Shown: in pieces, positions 20,312 to 64,000 of the stretch
Layout: every line of letters starts with the position of its first letter
How positions within the stretch are numbered: the first letter of the stretch is position 1
Source of the DNA: Symbiodinium natans
Lineage: Eukaryota > Sar > Dinophyceae > Suessiales > Symbiodiniaceae
Direction of reading: 5' to 3'
NCBI GenBank assembly: GCA_905221605.1
Contig: CAJNDS010001668.1
Location: 654,276-718,275 of the forward strand
Length of the DNA: 64,000 nt
Position numbers and translations under genes: made by a program
The notes under the pieces: model-generated
What the model saw: only the letters and a program-made list of their open reading frames with translations
What the model was told of the DNA's origin: nothing
Databases searched by the model: none

Positions 20312-23300
20312 ACCCTAAACCCTAAACCCTAAACCCTAAACCTAAACCCCTCAGGCAAGGCGGCCCCCTGGCGGATTGTTCTAGAGCTGCTGAAGCAGCT
20401 GGAGGCCTCACTCTGCGAATGTGCCTTGGCTTTAGAGTTTAGGGTTTAGGGTTTAGGATTTAGGGTTTAGGGTTTAGGGTTTAGGGCTTCCGGAAGATGT
20501 CTGGGTTTTCACGGGCCCTCTGGGTGCGGGGGTTGGCCCTAGACCCTAAACCCTTTAACTTTAGGGTTTAGGGTTTAGGGTTTAGGGTTTAGGGTTTAGG
20601 GTTTAGGGTTTAGAGTTTAGGGCTTAGGTCTTAGGGCGATTGGGGTCCATAGGGGCTTGGAGTTTAGGGTTTCGGGGGGATCCGGGGCTCTAAGAAGAGT
20701 AGTGGCAGGTTGCAGGGTAAGCCAGGACTATTGTCGTAAGCAGGGGTACCCATAGTGATAGCTGCATAGACCCTGCTCTGGCCGCGCTTGAAGTAACCCT
20801 GCCTGCCACTACCCATGAACCTTCAAGAAACCCTCAACCCTAAACCCTAAACCCTAAACCCCAAACCCCAAATCCCAAACCCTAAACCGAGGCAACACCA
20901 TCACCTACAACGCGGCCATCATTGCTTGCGCTGAAGGTCAGAACTTGGATCCCAGACGACTACGCCCCCAACTGGTCAACTCTCTTACCCAGAAGGGTCT
21001 AGGATTTAGCGTTTCAGGTTTCAGGAAGTCTGAAACACCTCATCACTGATCACGACTCCCCACCAATAGCTCGGACTTCGAAAATCGTGCAGATCCTGCG
21101 GCCTGCGATGATCCTGCTTTCTTAACTAAAGCTGCTGGGTGTCCTGTTACCTTTAGGGCTGAGGGTGAAAGAAGTTACCGTTTACGGGACCCTGGTGTGG
21201 AGCAAGCAGGTCCTAACTAGGTCCAGCAGGGGGACCCCAAAGCTACATACCGCTGAATTTCGGGCTTCGGGTTCAGGGTTTAGGGTCCAGGGTGTAGGGT
21301 TTAGGGCTGTAGGGGTGGTCCTGAATGTTAGGTCTGCTTGCATCTGCTTGCATGACAAGCCGAAGCCCTGGCAAACCCCTAAAGCCTAGACCCTAAACCC
21401 TAAAGCCCGAAAGCCCAGAGGCCCAAGCGCTACTTAAAAAATGCGCTGGGCGGGCCACTAACCCATTTTTGTTCAAACAACGGGCCTGCAAACCCCAACC
21501 CCTAATCGACCTTACTTGCAAGTAGAGGTTGAACTGGAGCTTCCCGTTGCTAAACCTACTATACCCTACCCTATACATGCTATAAGCCCTGCCTGCTGGA
21601 GCCTGCTAAGCCCTACTAGGCCCTAGCCCTCAGCCTAAACCCTCAAGTAAATCACGAGGTGCGAACTACTACACCCTAACCACTCAAGCCCAAACAGCAA
21701 ACCACAAACCCCAAACCCTAAACCCTAAACCCTAAACCCTACACCGCAAACCCCAAACCCTAAGCCCTAAACCCCAAACCCGAAACCCGAAACTGCTAAC
21801 CCTAAACCTTGCCTTTCCAGCGTGGTCAGGTGGCGAGCGCGGCAAAGCTTGGCAGCTCTTCGAGAAGTTCAAGGCTGTGGAGGGGTTTAGGGTTAGGCTT
21901 TGGAGGGTTTCCCAGAATAGATGTCCACCCCCGAACGTACACACCGAAATAGTGAAATCCTGATTAAGTCGGAAGGGTCGTAGGGATTGGAGCAAACCTC
22001 AAGTAATACGACCCCCCCCCCCTCCCAAAGTAGGACTTACCTGACCCTAAACGCGATAAGCGCCAACGCCTGGCCGTTCGAGTTTAGGGGTTATGTGTGT
22101 GTGTGTATCTATCTATCTATCTATAGGGCATCGGTCCTGCACACTGGCCCAGGAGAACAAGAAAAGGCTTTAGCAATTGGGGTTTAGGGTTCAGGGTTCA
22201 GGTTCTGGAAAACTGAAAGGCCACTTAGCCTTACTGGTTCTTAGAATTGGGTACACTATAGGTTTTAGAGTTTAGAGTTTGGGGTTAAGATGACAGGGGG
22301 TGCGTAATTCCCTCATTGTCTTCTCAGAAACCCGTCGGTTTCCACCCGAAACCCTGCACCCTGACCCATGTTTCTCGCTTCGGGGACCTCCTGTTTTCTT
22401 CCTGTTTTGTTGGCAGGCCAGCCGGCTGGAGTACGATGCGATCACTTACACTGCGGCGGCTAGACTGGGAATCCAGGGGGACCACGTGAACCCTTGCACG
22501 AAAGGCTTTGCGGTTCATGTAGGGGGCATATGGGCTCAGGGTTTAGGGAGGAGGATGATGGCTCAGATGGGGTTGGTGGCTGAGAGTTCACTGTGGGATT
22601 CAAGGAGTCATGGGTTGCCCATGCTACCCCCCTCACCCCGCCTAGGTTTCCCCTTAGAATAGCCCTAGTCAGGCCTTAATTCTGGTTGAACCTAAGGGGG
22701 AGTAGTATAGAGGGGGGGGGTAGTAGGGCTGCCCTGAGAGCCGGCGAGTCCCCCCTAACCTGGGGTTGAATGCACGGGGGGCGGGTTGTGTCCCTTTTCT
22801 GCGAGAGGACGAACGTTTGATGCATTCGGTTTTAAGCAAGAGTTCGGATTAAGCAACCAGTTTGCGTGGCGGCCGATATCATATTTTGCCATGCCGGCCG
22901 GAGTTTAGGGCTAGGGTTTAGGGTTTAGGGTTGAGGGTTTAGGGTTTAGGGTTGAGGGTTTAGGGTTTAGGGGTTTGGGGGTTAGGGTTTAGGGTAGCGC
23001 TTCGGGGTTTGGGCATTGCTGGGGTTTAAGGCTAGGGGTTCTTAGGCTGTTCGGGGTTTGGGGTGTCCCGGGAATCCGGGAAGCGGCCCTGAGTAGGGTT
23101 TCAGGAGACAAGACGGGACTGTTACAAGGAACCCGATCTCCAAGAACCCGAAGCCGTCTGAGGCCCTCGCGGCCTCTGGGTCCTGGGAGACGGCGCTGTC
23201 GCGTTGGGCGCGTGTTGAGTTGGCTCTTTATCAAATGGAGGAAAATCGGGTTTGGGGTCTTGGCTCAAAGACTGAGGGTCTCCCTGCACCCCCAAATTCC

Positions 23301-24936
23301 CTTTCACAAAGGGGGGCTTACATGCCCTAGTGTTATGGTTACAAGGTAGTTGGGGGGTGCTAGGCGGGTCTGCATGGACCTGGCTCGATATGTACAACCG
23401 AATCATGATGGGGTGTCTACAGCTCTTGATTCTTGATGGCTGGCTGAGGCGTTGCAAGCTGCGTGTTTAGGCTTAGGGTAAAGGCCTGCGAGTTAGAAGA
23501 TCCTAGGGTTTTAGGCTGTCGGTTTGAGATCGGAATCTCTGTAGCATACCTGGTGTTCCGGATGGCCTCGTCACCGTTTGAAGAAGCCTCCGCCAGGTCT
23601 TTGACATCGGACGCTGCGCACTCCTCGCACCTTGACCTCGTCACCTGCAGCGGCTCTGGCAGCAGAAGACGCCCTAAACCCTAAACCCTAAACCCTAAAC
23701 CCTAAACCCTAAACCCTAAACCCTAAACCCTAAACCCTAAACCCTAAACCCTAAACCCTGAACCCTGAACCCTGAACCCTGAACCCTGAACCCTGAACCC
23801 TGAACCCTGAACCCTGAACCCTGAACCCTGAACCCTGAACCCTGAACCCTGAACCCAACTACTGAACCCTAACCCAAAACCCTAAACGCGAAACCCTAAA
23901 CCCCAAACCCCAAACCCCAAACCCTAAACCCTAAACCCTAACCCCTAAACCCTAAACCCTGAACCCTCCCCGCCAAACAGACATCAACAAGTAAGGCGCC
24001 GCCATCAACGCCTGCGAACGCGCCGCTCGGTGGCGCCAAGCCTTGGACGTGCTCTGCACCGCACTGGCAGCCAGTGCCTGGCAAGCATGTGGACTTATGG
24101 GGATTAGGGTTTAGGGTTTGGGGTTTAGGGTTCAGGGTTCAGGGCAGTTGGGGGGTTCAGGGTTTGCGCGGCGGTTCAGGCGGTTTTGGGCCTGAGGGTC
24201 TAGGATTTAGCTTTTGAGGCTTGGGGTTTGGAGTTTTGGGTCAAGCCCTTCTTAGGGTTCAAGGTGTAGGCGGCAGTTCGTGAGTTATGATTGTTGGTGT
24301 TGATTAGCACTACCCGACCTAGACCTCCAATTGTAGTTCCTCTTTTGAGGTATTGAACCCTAAACCCTAAACCCTAAACCCTAAACCCTAAACCCTAAAC
24401 CCTAAACCCTAAACCCTAAACCCTAAACCCTAAACCCTAAACCCTAAACCCTAAACCCTAAACCCTAAACCCTAAAACCTAAACCCTAAACCCTAAAACC
24501 TAAACCCTAAACCCTAAACCCTAAACCCTAAACCCTAAACCCTAAACCCGACACTCTCTTTAAGACCTCCAACTCGAACTTCCAGGAAGTTGCCAGAAAA
24601 CTCCACAACCCAACCAAAAAGCTTGGGTGAAGGGCGGTGTCGGTTTGAAGTCCTAAGCCCTCAGCCCTACAATATTTGGGGTTTAGGTTTAGGGTTTAGG
24701 GTTTAGGCTTCCCTGGAACCCCCCCCCCCCCCCCCCCGCCCCCCCCCCCAACCCTAGAACCCCTTAACTTAGGGATGCTTGGGAATATGTTCTTAATGGT
24801 TTGGGTTTTAGGTACTATAATTCCCAAGAAACAGCCAAAAGCTCTAATTTTGCGTAAAGTTCTCACTCTGGTACCAGGTCTGCAGTGCGACTCCGTTGCC
24901 TACGACAGTGCCATCGTGGCATGCAAAGTAGCGCAG
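13484..24936 (+). CDS. Multi-exon pentatricopeptide repeat (PPR) protein, gene span
   Basis: Twelve small exons on the plus strand join with consistent phases into a chain of PPR motifs: a TY/VN-x-A-x-x-A helix, then a W-x-x-AL-x-LL helix. Introns begin GC or GT and end AG, as is usual in dinoflagellates, and are packed with telomere-type repeats. PPR proteins bind RNA, generally in plastids or mitochondria, through about 35-residue helical hairpins. Dinoflagellate versions commonly read TYNAAISACEKGGQW, and the sequence here is of that type (for example NSAMS-ACEKSGQW across the 13902/17479 junction, TYNAAIIACAE at 20.9 kb, TC-SAAINACERAARW across 23649/23996). Neither end of the protein is visible. 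No stop interrupts the joined frame. The boundaries are inferred, not proven. Confidence 0.75.
13864..13902 (+). CDS. PPR exon 2
   Basis: LEANIIVVNSAMS, the first helix of the next PPR. It follows exon 1 in phase, with CAG acceptor at 13861-13863 and GC donor at 13903. Confidence 0.7.
14708..14729. repeat. (AT)n microsatellite
   Basis: Alternating AT dinucleotides inside the PPR intron. Confidence 0.9.
14920..16130. repeat. Array of ~92-bp hairpin units built on CCTTTAAACCCTATAGGGTTAA
   Basis: The words CCCTTAACCTTTAAACCCT and GTAGGGTTAAGGTTTAAAGG form an imperfect palindrome. It recurs with starts near 14922, 15013, 15107, 15184, 15281, 15372, 15471, 15556 and 15646, then more diverged to 16130. 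A linker with GGCATTTAAACCTAAGCCTGCAA lies between units. Mean spacing is about 90 bp. Confidence 0.8.
16196..17172. repeat. CTCGAG-centred palindrome array with 52-bp period and 435-bp higher-order unit
   Basis: Seventeen CTCGAG sites at 16208, 16312, 16354, 16406, 16458, 16510, 16562, 16613, 16654, 16747, 16789, 16841, 16893, 16945, 16997, 17049 and 17091. Most are the centre of a perfect palindrome whose half site is CCATCTTTTTCTC. Spacing inside blocks is 51-52 bp, with 41-42 bp at block edges. The second block repeats the first at +435 to +437. Each block is itself inverted-symmetric: GAGCAGCCGCTCTT on the left faces AAGAGCGGCTGCTC on the right, and CTATGGGGCTGGGGCC faces its complement. 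All open frames here are artefacts of the repeat. Confidence 0.95.
17173..17360. repeat. T/G-rich tract followed by (TA)n microsatellite
   Basis: TTTTTTTGG words to about 17240, unique sequence to 17295, then alternating TA with ACATATGTATGT variants at 17298-17357. Confidence 0.85.
17479..17543 (+). CDS. PPR exon 3
   Basis: ACEKSGQWQWTLWLLAEAKA followed by R. It begins after AG at 17477-17478 and continues the NSAMS of exon 2 to give the classic SAMSACEKSGQW. A GT donor at 17544 leaves phase 2, matching exon 4. Confidence 0.75.
17580..17860 (+). repeat. Homogenised G-rich telomere variants: GTTGAGGG, TTTTGGGG, TTTAGGGG
   Basis: Successive blocks of GGGGTTGA (17628-17685), TTTTGGGG (17685-17772, about eleven units) and TTTAGGGG (17772-17855). 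Each block is nearly uniform, showing local amplification of single-unit variants. Confidence 0.9.
17930..18060. repeat. Possible foldback segment
   Basis: AGTGAGCACACTTT near 17961 faces AAAGTGTGCACT near 18015, separated by GGGGATACTGTAATCCCCC, which is itself partly self-complementary. Only one copy is seen. Confidence 0.35.
18227..18390 (-). repeat. CCCTAAA array with CCCTAGA variant block
   Basis: CCCTAAA units enclosing about five CCCTAGA units at 18300-18335. Confidence 0.9.
18482..18721 (+). CDS. Orphan coding-like segment inside a PPR intron
   Basis: About 78 residues with ordinary protein composition (ASGKLEVYEATAFSNLEESK ... AEAVLAQVLPIVLAGL) ending in a stop at 18721, flanked on both sides by telomere-type arrays. 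It is unlike PPR. It could be an exon of a nested gene or a gene fragment carried by a repeat. Not recognised. Confidence 0.35.
   Translation, partial: AVTEHLQAIASGKLEVYEATAFSNLEESKDRTLAMSAGDTFLAEAAVLQNAEAVLAQVLPIVLAGLSPEGRLKIKQWPP
18786..19110 (-). repeat. Long (CCCTAAA)n array
   Basis: The longest near-perfect array in the left half, with over forty units, ending in CCCTAGA and CCCCAAA variant blocks. Confidence 0.95.
19183..19214 (+). CDS. PPR exon 4
   Basis: IVTYGAAVAA plus split Ser. AG acceptor at 19181-19182, GC donor at 19215. Confidence 0.7.
19215..20354. other. PPR intron, repeat-rich
   Basis: TTTAGGG and TTCAGGG tracts at 19245-19320, G tracts at 19330-19342 and 19926-19950, and CCCTAAA/CCCTCAA arrays at 20220-20345. 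No independent gene is seen. Confidence 0.6.
20355..20414 (+). CDS. PPR exon 5
   Basis: KAAPWRIVLELLKQLEASL, the second PPR helix. It joins exon 4 through a split AGC codon. GC donor at 20415. Confidence 0.75.
20430..20880. repeat. TTTAGGG and CCCTAAA tracts in a PPR intron
   Basis: TTTAGGG units at 20436-20490 and 20563-20640 and CCCTAAA units at 20832-20885, with a unique segment at 20690-20830. Confidence 0.8.
20892..20936 (+). CDS. PPR exon 6
   Basis: NTITYNAAIIACAE, an excellent first PPR helix. AG acceptor at 20890-20891, GT donor at 20937. Confidence 0.8.
20937..21820. other. PPR intron
   Basis: Mostly unique and degenerate sequence with CCCTAAA tracts at 21390-21420 and 21700-21800. 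Nothing else recognised. Confidence 0.5.
21821..21873 (+). CDS. PPR exon 7
   Basis: WSGGERGKAWQLFEKFK, a second PPR helix. TTCCAG acceptor, GC donor at 21874. It joins exon 8 as FEKFK-ASRLEYDAITYTA, the expected spacing between two PPR units. Confidence 0.8.
22090..22124. repeat. (TG)n and (ATCT)n microsatellites
   Basis: TGTGTGTGTGT followed by five ATCT units inside a PPR intron. Confidence 0.9.
22417..22455 (+). CDS. PPR exon 8
   Basis: ASRLEYDAITYTA. AG acceptor at 22415-22416. GC donors are available at 22456 and 22459, so the end is uncertain by one codon. Confidence 0.75.
22609..22735. mobile_element. Foldback element, CATGGGTT family, copy 1
   Basis: The left arm CATGGGTTGCCCATGCTACC faces the right arm GGGTAGTAGGGCTGCCC. 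The right half (complement CCCTACTACCCCCC...CTCTATACTAC) matches the left half of the element at 32145-32268. Confidence 0.5.
22900..23020 (+). repeat. TTTAGGG / TTGAGGG tract
   Basis: Mixed TTTAGGG and TTGAGGG units in a PPR intron. Confidence 0.85.
23163..23200 (+). CDS. PPR exon 9
   Basis: ALAASGSWETAL plus split Ser, a second PPR helix with the W-E-T-AL signature. GC donor at 23201. Confidence 0.65.
23597..23649 (+). CDS. PPR exon 10
   Basis: SLTSDAAHSSHLDLVTC plus split Ser. CCAG acceptor at 23593-23596, GC donor at 23650. Phases fit both neighbours. Confidence 0.7.
23650..23995 (-). repeat. 346-bp GC...AG intron filled by CCCTAAA then CCCTGAA arrays
   Basis: CCCTAAA units at 23672-23755 switch abruptly to about fourteen CCCTGAA units at 23756-23855, then mixed units. 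This is a short intron made almost wholly of telomere-type repeats. Confidence 0.85.
23996..24073 (+). CDS. PPR exon 11
   Basis: AAINACERAARWRQALDVLC and then TALAA with a split Ser. It joins exon 10 as LVTC-SAAINACE. An upstream in-frame TAA at 23992-23994 lies in the acceptor and is spliced out. GT donor at 24074. Confidence 0.8.
24074..24877. other. PPR intron with long CCCTAAA array
   Basis: TTTAGGG words at 24108-24145, (CCCTAAA)n at 24355-24549 (about 27 units), and a broken C tract at 24719-24749. Confidence 0.8.
24878..24927 (+). CDS. PPR exon 12 (last seen)
   Basis: LQCDSVAYDSAIVACK with a split first Ser. CCAG acceptor at 24874-24877. GT donors at 24928 and 24937. The next helix is not found. 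Confidence 0.75.
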
Positions 24937-24965
24937 GTAGAGGGGGCTCAGTGATGCAGAGGAGC

Positions 24966-25170
24966 TAAACCCTAAACCCTAAACCCTAAACCCTAAACCC
25001 TAAACCCTAAACCCTAAACCCTAAACCCTAAACCCTAAACCCTAAACCCTAAACCCTAAACCCTAAACCCTAAACCCTAAACCCTAAATCCTAAACCCTA
25101 AACCCTCACGACTAAACCCTAAACCCTAAAACCTAAACCTAAACCCTAAACCCTAAACCCTAAACCCTCA
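24966..25170 (-). repeat. (CCCTAAA)n array
   Basis: Near-perfect units with a short CACGACTAAA interruption. Confidence 0.95.
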
Positions 25171-25310
25171 GCCCCAAGCGCGAAGCTACCCAAGACGTCC
25201 CTAAGCCGTACAAAATCTGAGCTCGAAGACCCTACTCTTAGAAGCATCTCTCTAAGGCTCTACGATGCACACGCTGCAGGGCTAGCAGGGTTCAGGGTTT
25301 ATGTTCCCCC

Positions 25311-25397
25311 TTATACGAACAGTCCTTAATCGGAATTCAAGAAAAACCCCTTACTAGAATCCCTATTCAGGACTGCTAGTACAAGGGGGAACATCCC
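25311..25397. mobile_element. TTGGGATG foldback element, copy 2
   Basis: The left arm ATGTTCCCCCTTATACGAAC-AGTCCTTAAT faces a right arm whose complement is GGGATGTTCCCCCTTGTACT-AGCAGTCCTGAAT. It has no coding capacity and the size of a MITE. Confidence 0.75.
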
Positions 25398-26640
25398 AAG
25401 TTTTGGGCAACAACAGCAAGGCCAAGCCCTAAACCCTAAACCCTAAACTTTAAACCCTAAACTCTAAACCCTAAACCCTAAACCCTAAACCCTAAACCCT
25501 TAACCCTTAACCCTTAACCCTAAACCCTCAACCCTAAACCCTAAACCAAGCATTGCTTCTCGGCCGTGACGGCGAACCCTTCGGGTGTCGACCGAGCGGC
25601 AGAATCCTAAGCTCTCAGCTGCAAGTCCAACCCCCAAGCCCGAAGCTCCAAACCCTAGAGGTTCAGGGTTTAGGGTTTAGGGTTTAGGGTTTAGGGTTTA
25701 GGGTTTAGGGTTAAACCCTTAGTCTCAAACCCGAAACTCCAATATAATTACAATCGCTAGCCCTAAGCCCGAACGCTTGTTTTTACGTTTCGTGCTCCTC
25801 AACAGGAGCTTGCTTGATCCGCAGCCGGAAACGAAAAGAAGGAGGGCGAATTGGGGTTTTTGATTTCGGCCCGTTAAGGCTTGTTGGGCTTCCACGAAGA
25901 TGGGTAGCTCTCTAAATTAGGCTCCCTTTTTGGGTCACCTCTATAGTACGGCACGCGTCAAAGTAAGGACCCCAGCAGAGGGCCCTAGTTTCACAGAACT
26001 AGACCCTAAACCCCTAAACCCCTAAACCCTAAACCCTAAACCCTAAACCCTAAACCCTCTAAACCCATATAGGGGATTTCGAGGGCCAAGCCAGCGCCCG
26101 AAACTTCTCAAAGCCGGCTCAAACCCTCAAGCCCAGGGAGTGTGTAGGGTTTGGGGTCTGGGGTTTAGGGTTTAGGGTTCAACCCTAAACCCTCGGCCCT
26201 AAACCTTAAACCCTAAACCCTAAACCCTAAACCCTAAACCCTAAACCCTAAACCCTTGTTCGAACAAAAACCATAGGGGCTTTCGGGGCTGAAGGACTGC
26301 ACCTTAAAGGAGAGTAGGGATCCGAATGAGGGTTTCCTCCTCATGTAGGGGGTGCTGGGCTCACTGGGTCCTCTTATCTTCCCTAAACCTTAAACCCTAA
26401 ACCCTAAACCCTAAACCCTAAACCCTAAACCCTAAACCCTAAACCCTAAACCCTAAACCCTAAACTTGTTTGGGCTCTCCCAGGCCTTATAAGTGCCATT
26501 AGGCAAAACCAGGCCAGCCTGTTTTTTCTTGGTAGGGTATTGCCCGACCCCGAAATCTCTAAACCCCAAACCCGAAACCCTAGCCCTAAACCCTGAACCC
26601 GAAACCCTAAACCCTGAACCCTAAACCCTAAACCCTAAAC
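25398..26640. repeat. Mixed CCCTAAA/TTTAGGG tracts between the PPR and kinase genes
   Basis: CCCTAAA, CCCTTAA and CCCTCAA units at 25427-25550, TTTAGGG at 25663-25715, CCCTAAA at 26003-26060, 26195-26258 and 26392-26465. A coding-like island at 25555-25612 (HCFSAVTANPSGVDRAAES) is unassigned. A second CTCTCTAAATTAG element lies at 25901-25970. Confidence 0.7.
25901..25970. repeat. Dispersed element, copy 2 (CTCTCTAAATTAG family)
   Basis: Pairs with 8446-8514 (see that entry). Confidence 0.45.
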
Positions 26641-26745
26641 CCTAAACCCTAAACCCTAAACCCTAAACCCTAAACCCTAAACCCTAAACCCTAAACCCTA
26701 AACCCTAAACCCTAAACCCTAAACCCTAAACCCTAAACCCTAAAC
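26640..26745 (-). repeat. (CCCTAAA)n array
   Basis: Fifteen near-perfect units just before the first adenylate-kinase exon. Confidence 0.95.
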
Positions 26746-26796
26746 CCGCCCTGAAGAAGAACCCTAAACCCTTTTTTTGCGACGAAGAGGCCCCAG

Positions 26797-64000
<37,204 letters not shown>

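Noticed and set aside
23990-23996. Nonsense codon (TAA) just before the PPR helix AAINACE
   Set aside because: Moving the acceptor to the AG at 23994-23995 removes it and gives an in-phase join (LVTC-SAAINACE) with the exon at 23649.

Overview
The window looks like nuclear DNA of a dinoflagellate, most likely a Symbiodiniaceae or other Suessiales relative. The reasons are a TTTAGGG telomere-type repeat scattered in both orientations over about 56 kb, very small exons whose introns start with GT, GC or GA and end in AG, exons typical of dinoflagellate pentatricopeptide (PPR) proteins, a C5-cytosine methyltransferase of a kind known from dinoflagellates, and a 12-base match to the 3' end of the dinoflagellate spliced leader. 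The assignment rests on motif recognition; no database search was possible.

Layout. (1) 1-7.3 kb: one large intron-poor gene for a protein with WW, S1-like, SAM-like and six CCCH zinc-finger segments. Two apparent -1 frameshifts break it near its 3' end. (2) 7.3-26.8 kb: telomere-like repeats, palindromic arrays and satellites that fill the introns of a plus-strand PPR gene. Twelve exons from 13.48 to 24.93 kb join with matching phases, and four more possible exons lie at 8.75-10.84 kb. (3) 26.8-64 kb: a plus-strand gene for a multi-module adenylate kinase resembling AK9. Seven exons rebuild a nearly complete nucleotide-binding core (Walker A through the WILDDFP segment), and later exons give the inter-kinase CPVTL modules. 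The gene runs off the right end. (4) 40.25-55.86 kb: by exon joining this is a single intron of about 15.6 kb (GA...AG). It holds its own gene cluster: a Lys-rich protein, a minus-strand acidic Pro-rich protein, a three-exon gene ending at 45.63 kb, a Gln/Trp/Gly-rich protein, a histone-H3-fold-like protein, a DNA methyltransferase, and a 53.3-kb exon of unknown function. This block is poor in telomere repeats and unusually rich in the pentamer CAGAC on the coding strand.

Repeats make up most of the window. They include long (CCCTAAA)n arrays, many locally homogenised variants (CCCTGAA, GGGCTCA, GGGCTTA, TTTTGGGG, TTTAAGGG, CCCTATAAA, CACAACCC, CCCCCTAAA), a 52-bp-period array of perfect CTCGAG-centred palindromes organised in a 435-bp higher-order unit, a roughly 92-bp-period hairpin array, several families of short foldback elements resembling MITEs, and a large inverted duplication at 44.4-46.6 kb.

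Exon boundaries were found by eye from reading-frame continuity and AG acceptors. They are inferences that need transcript evidence.
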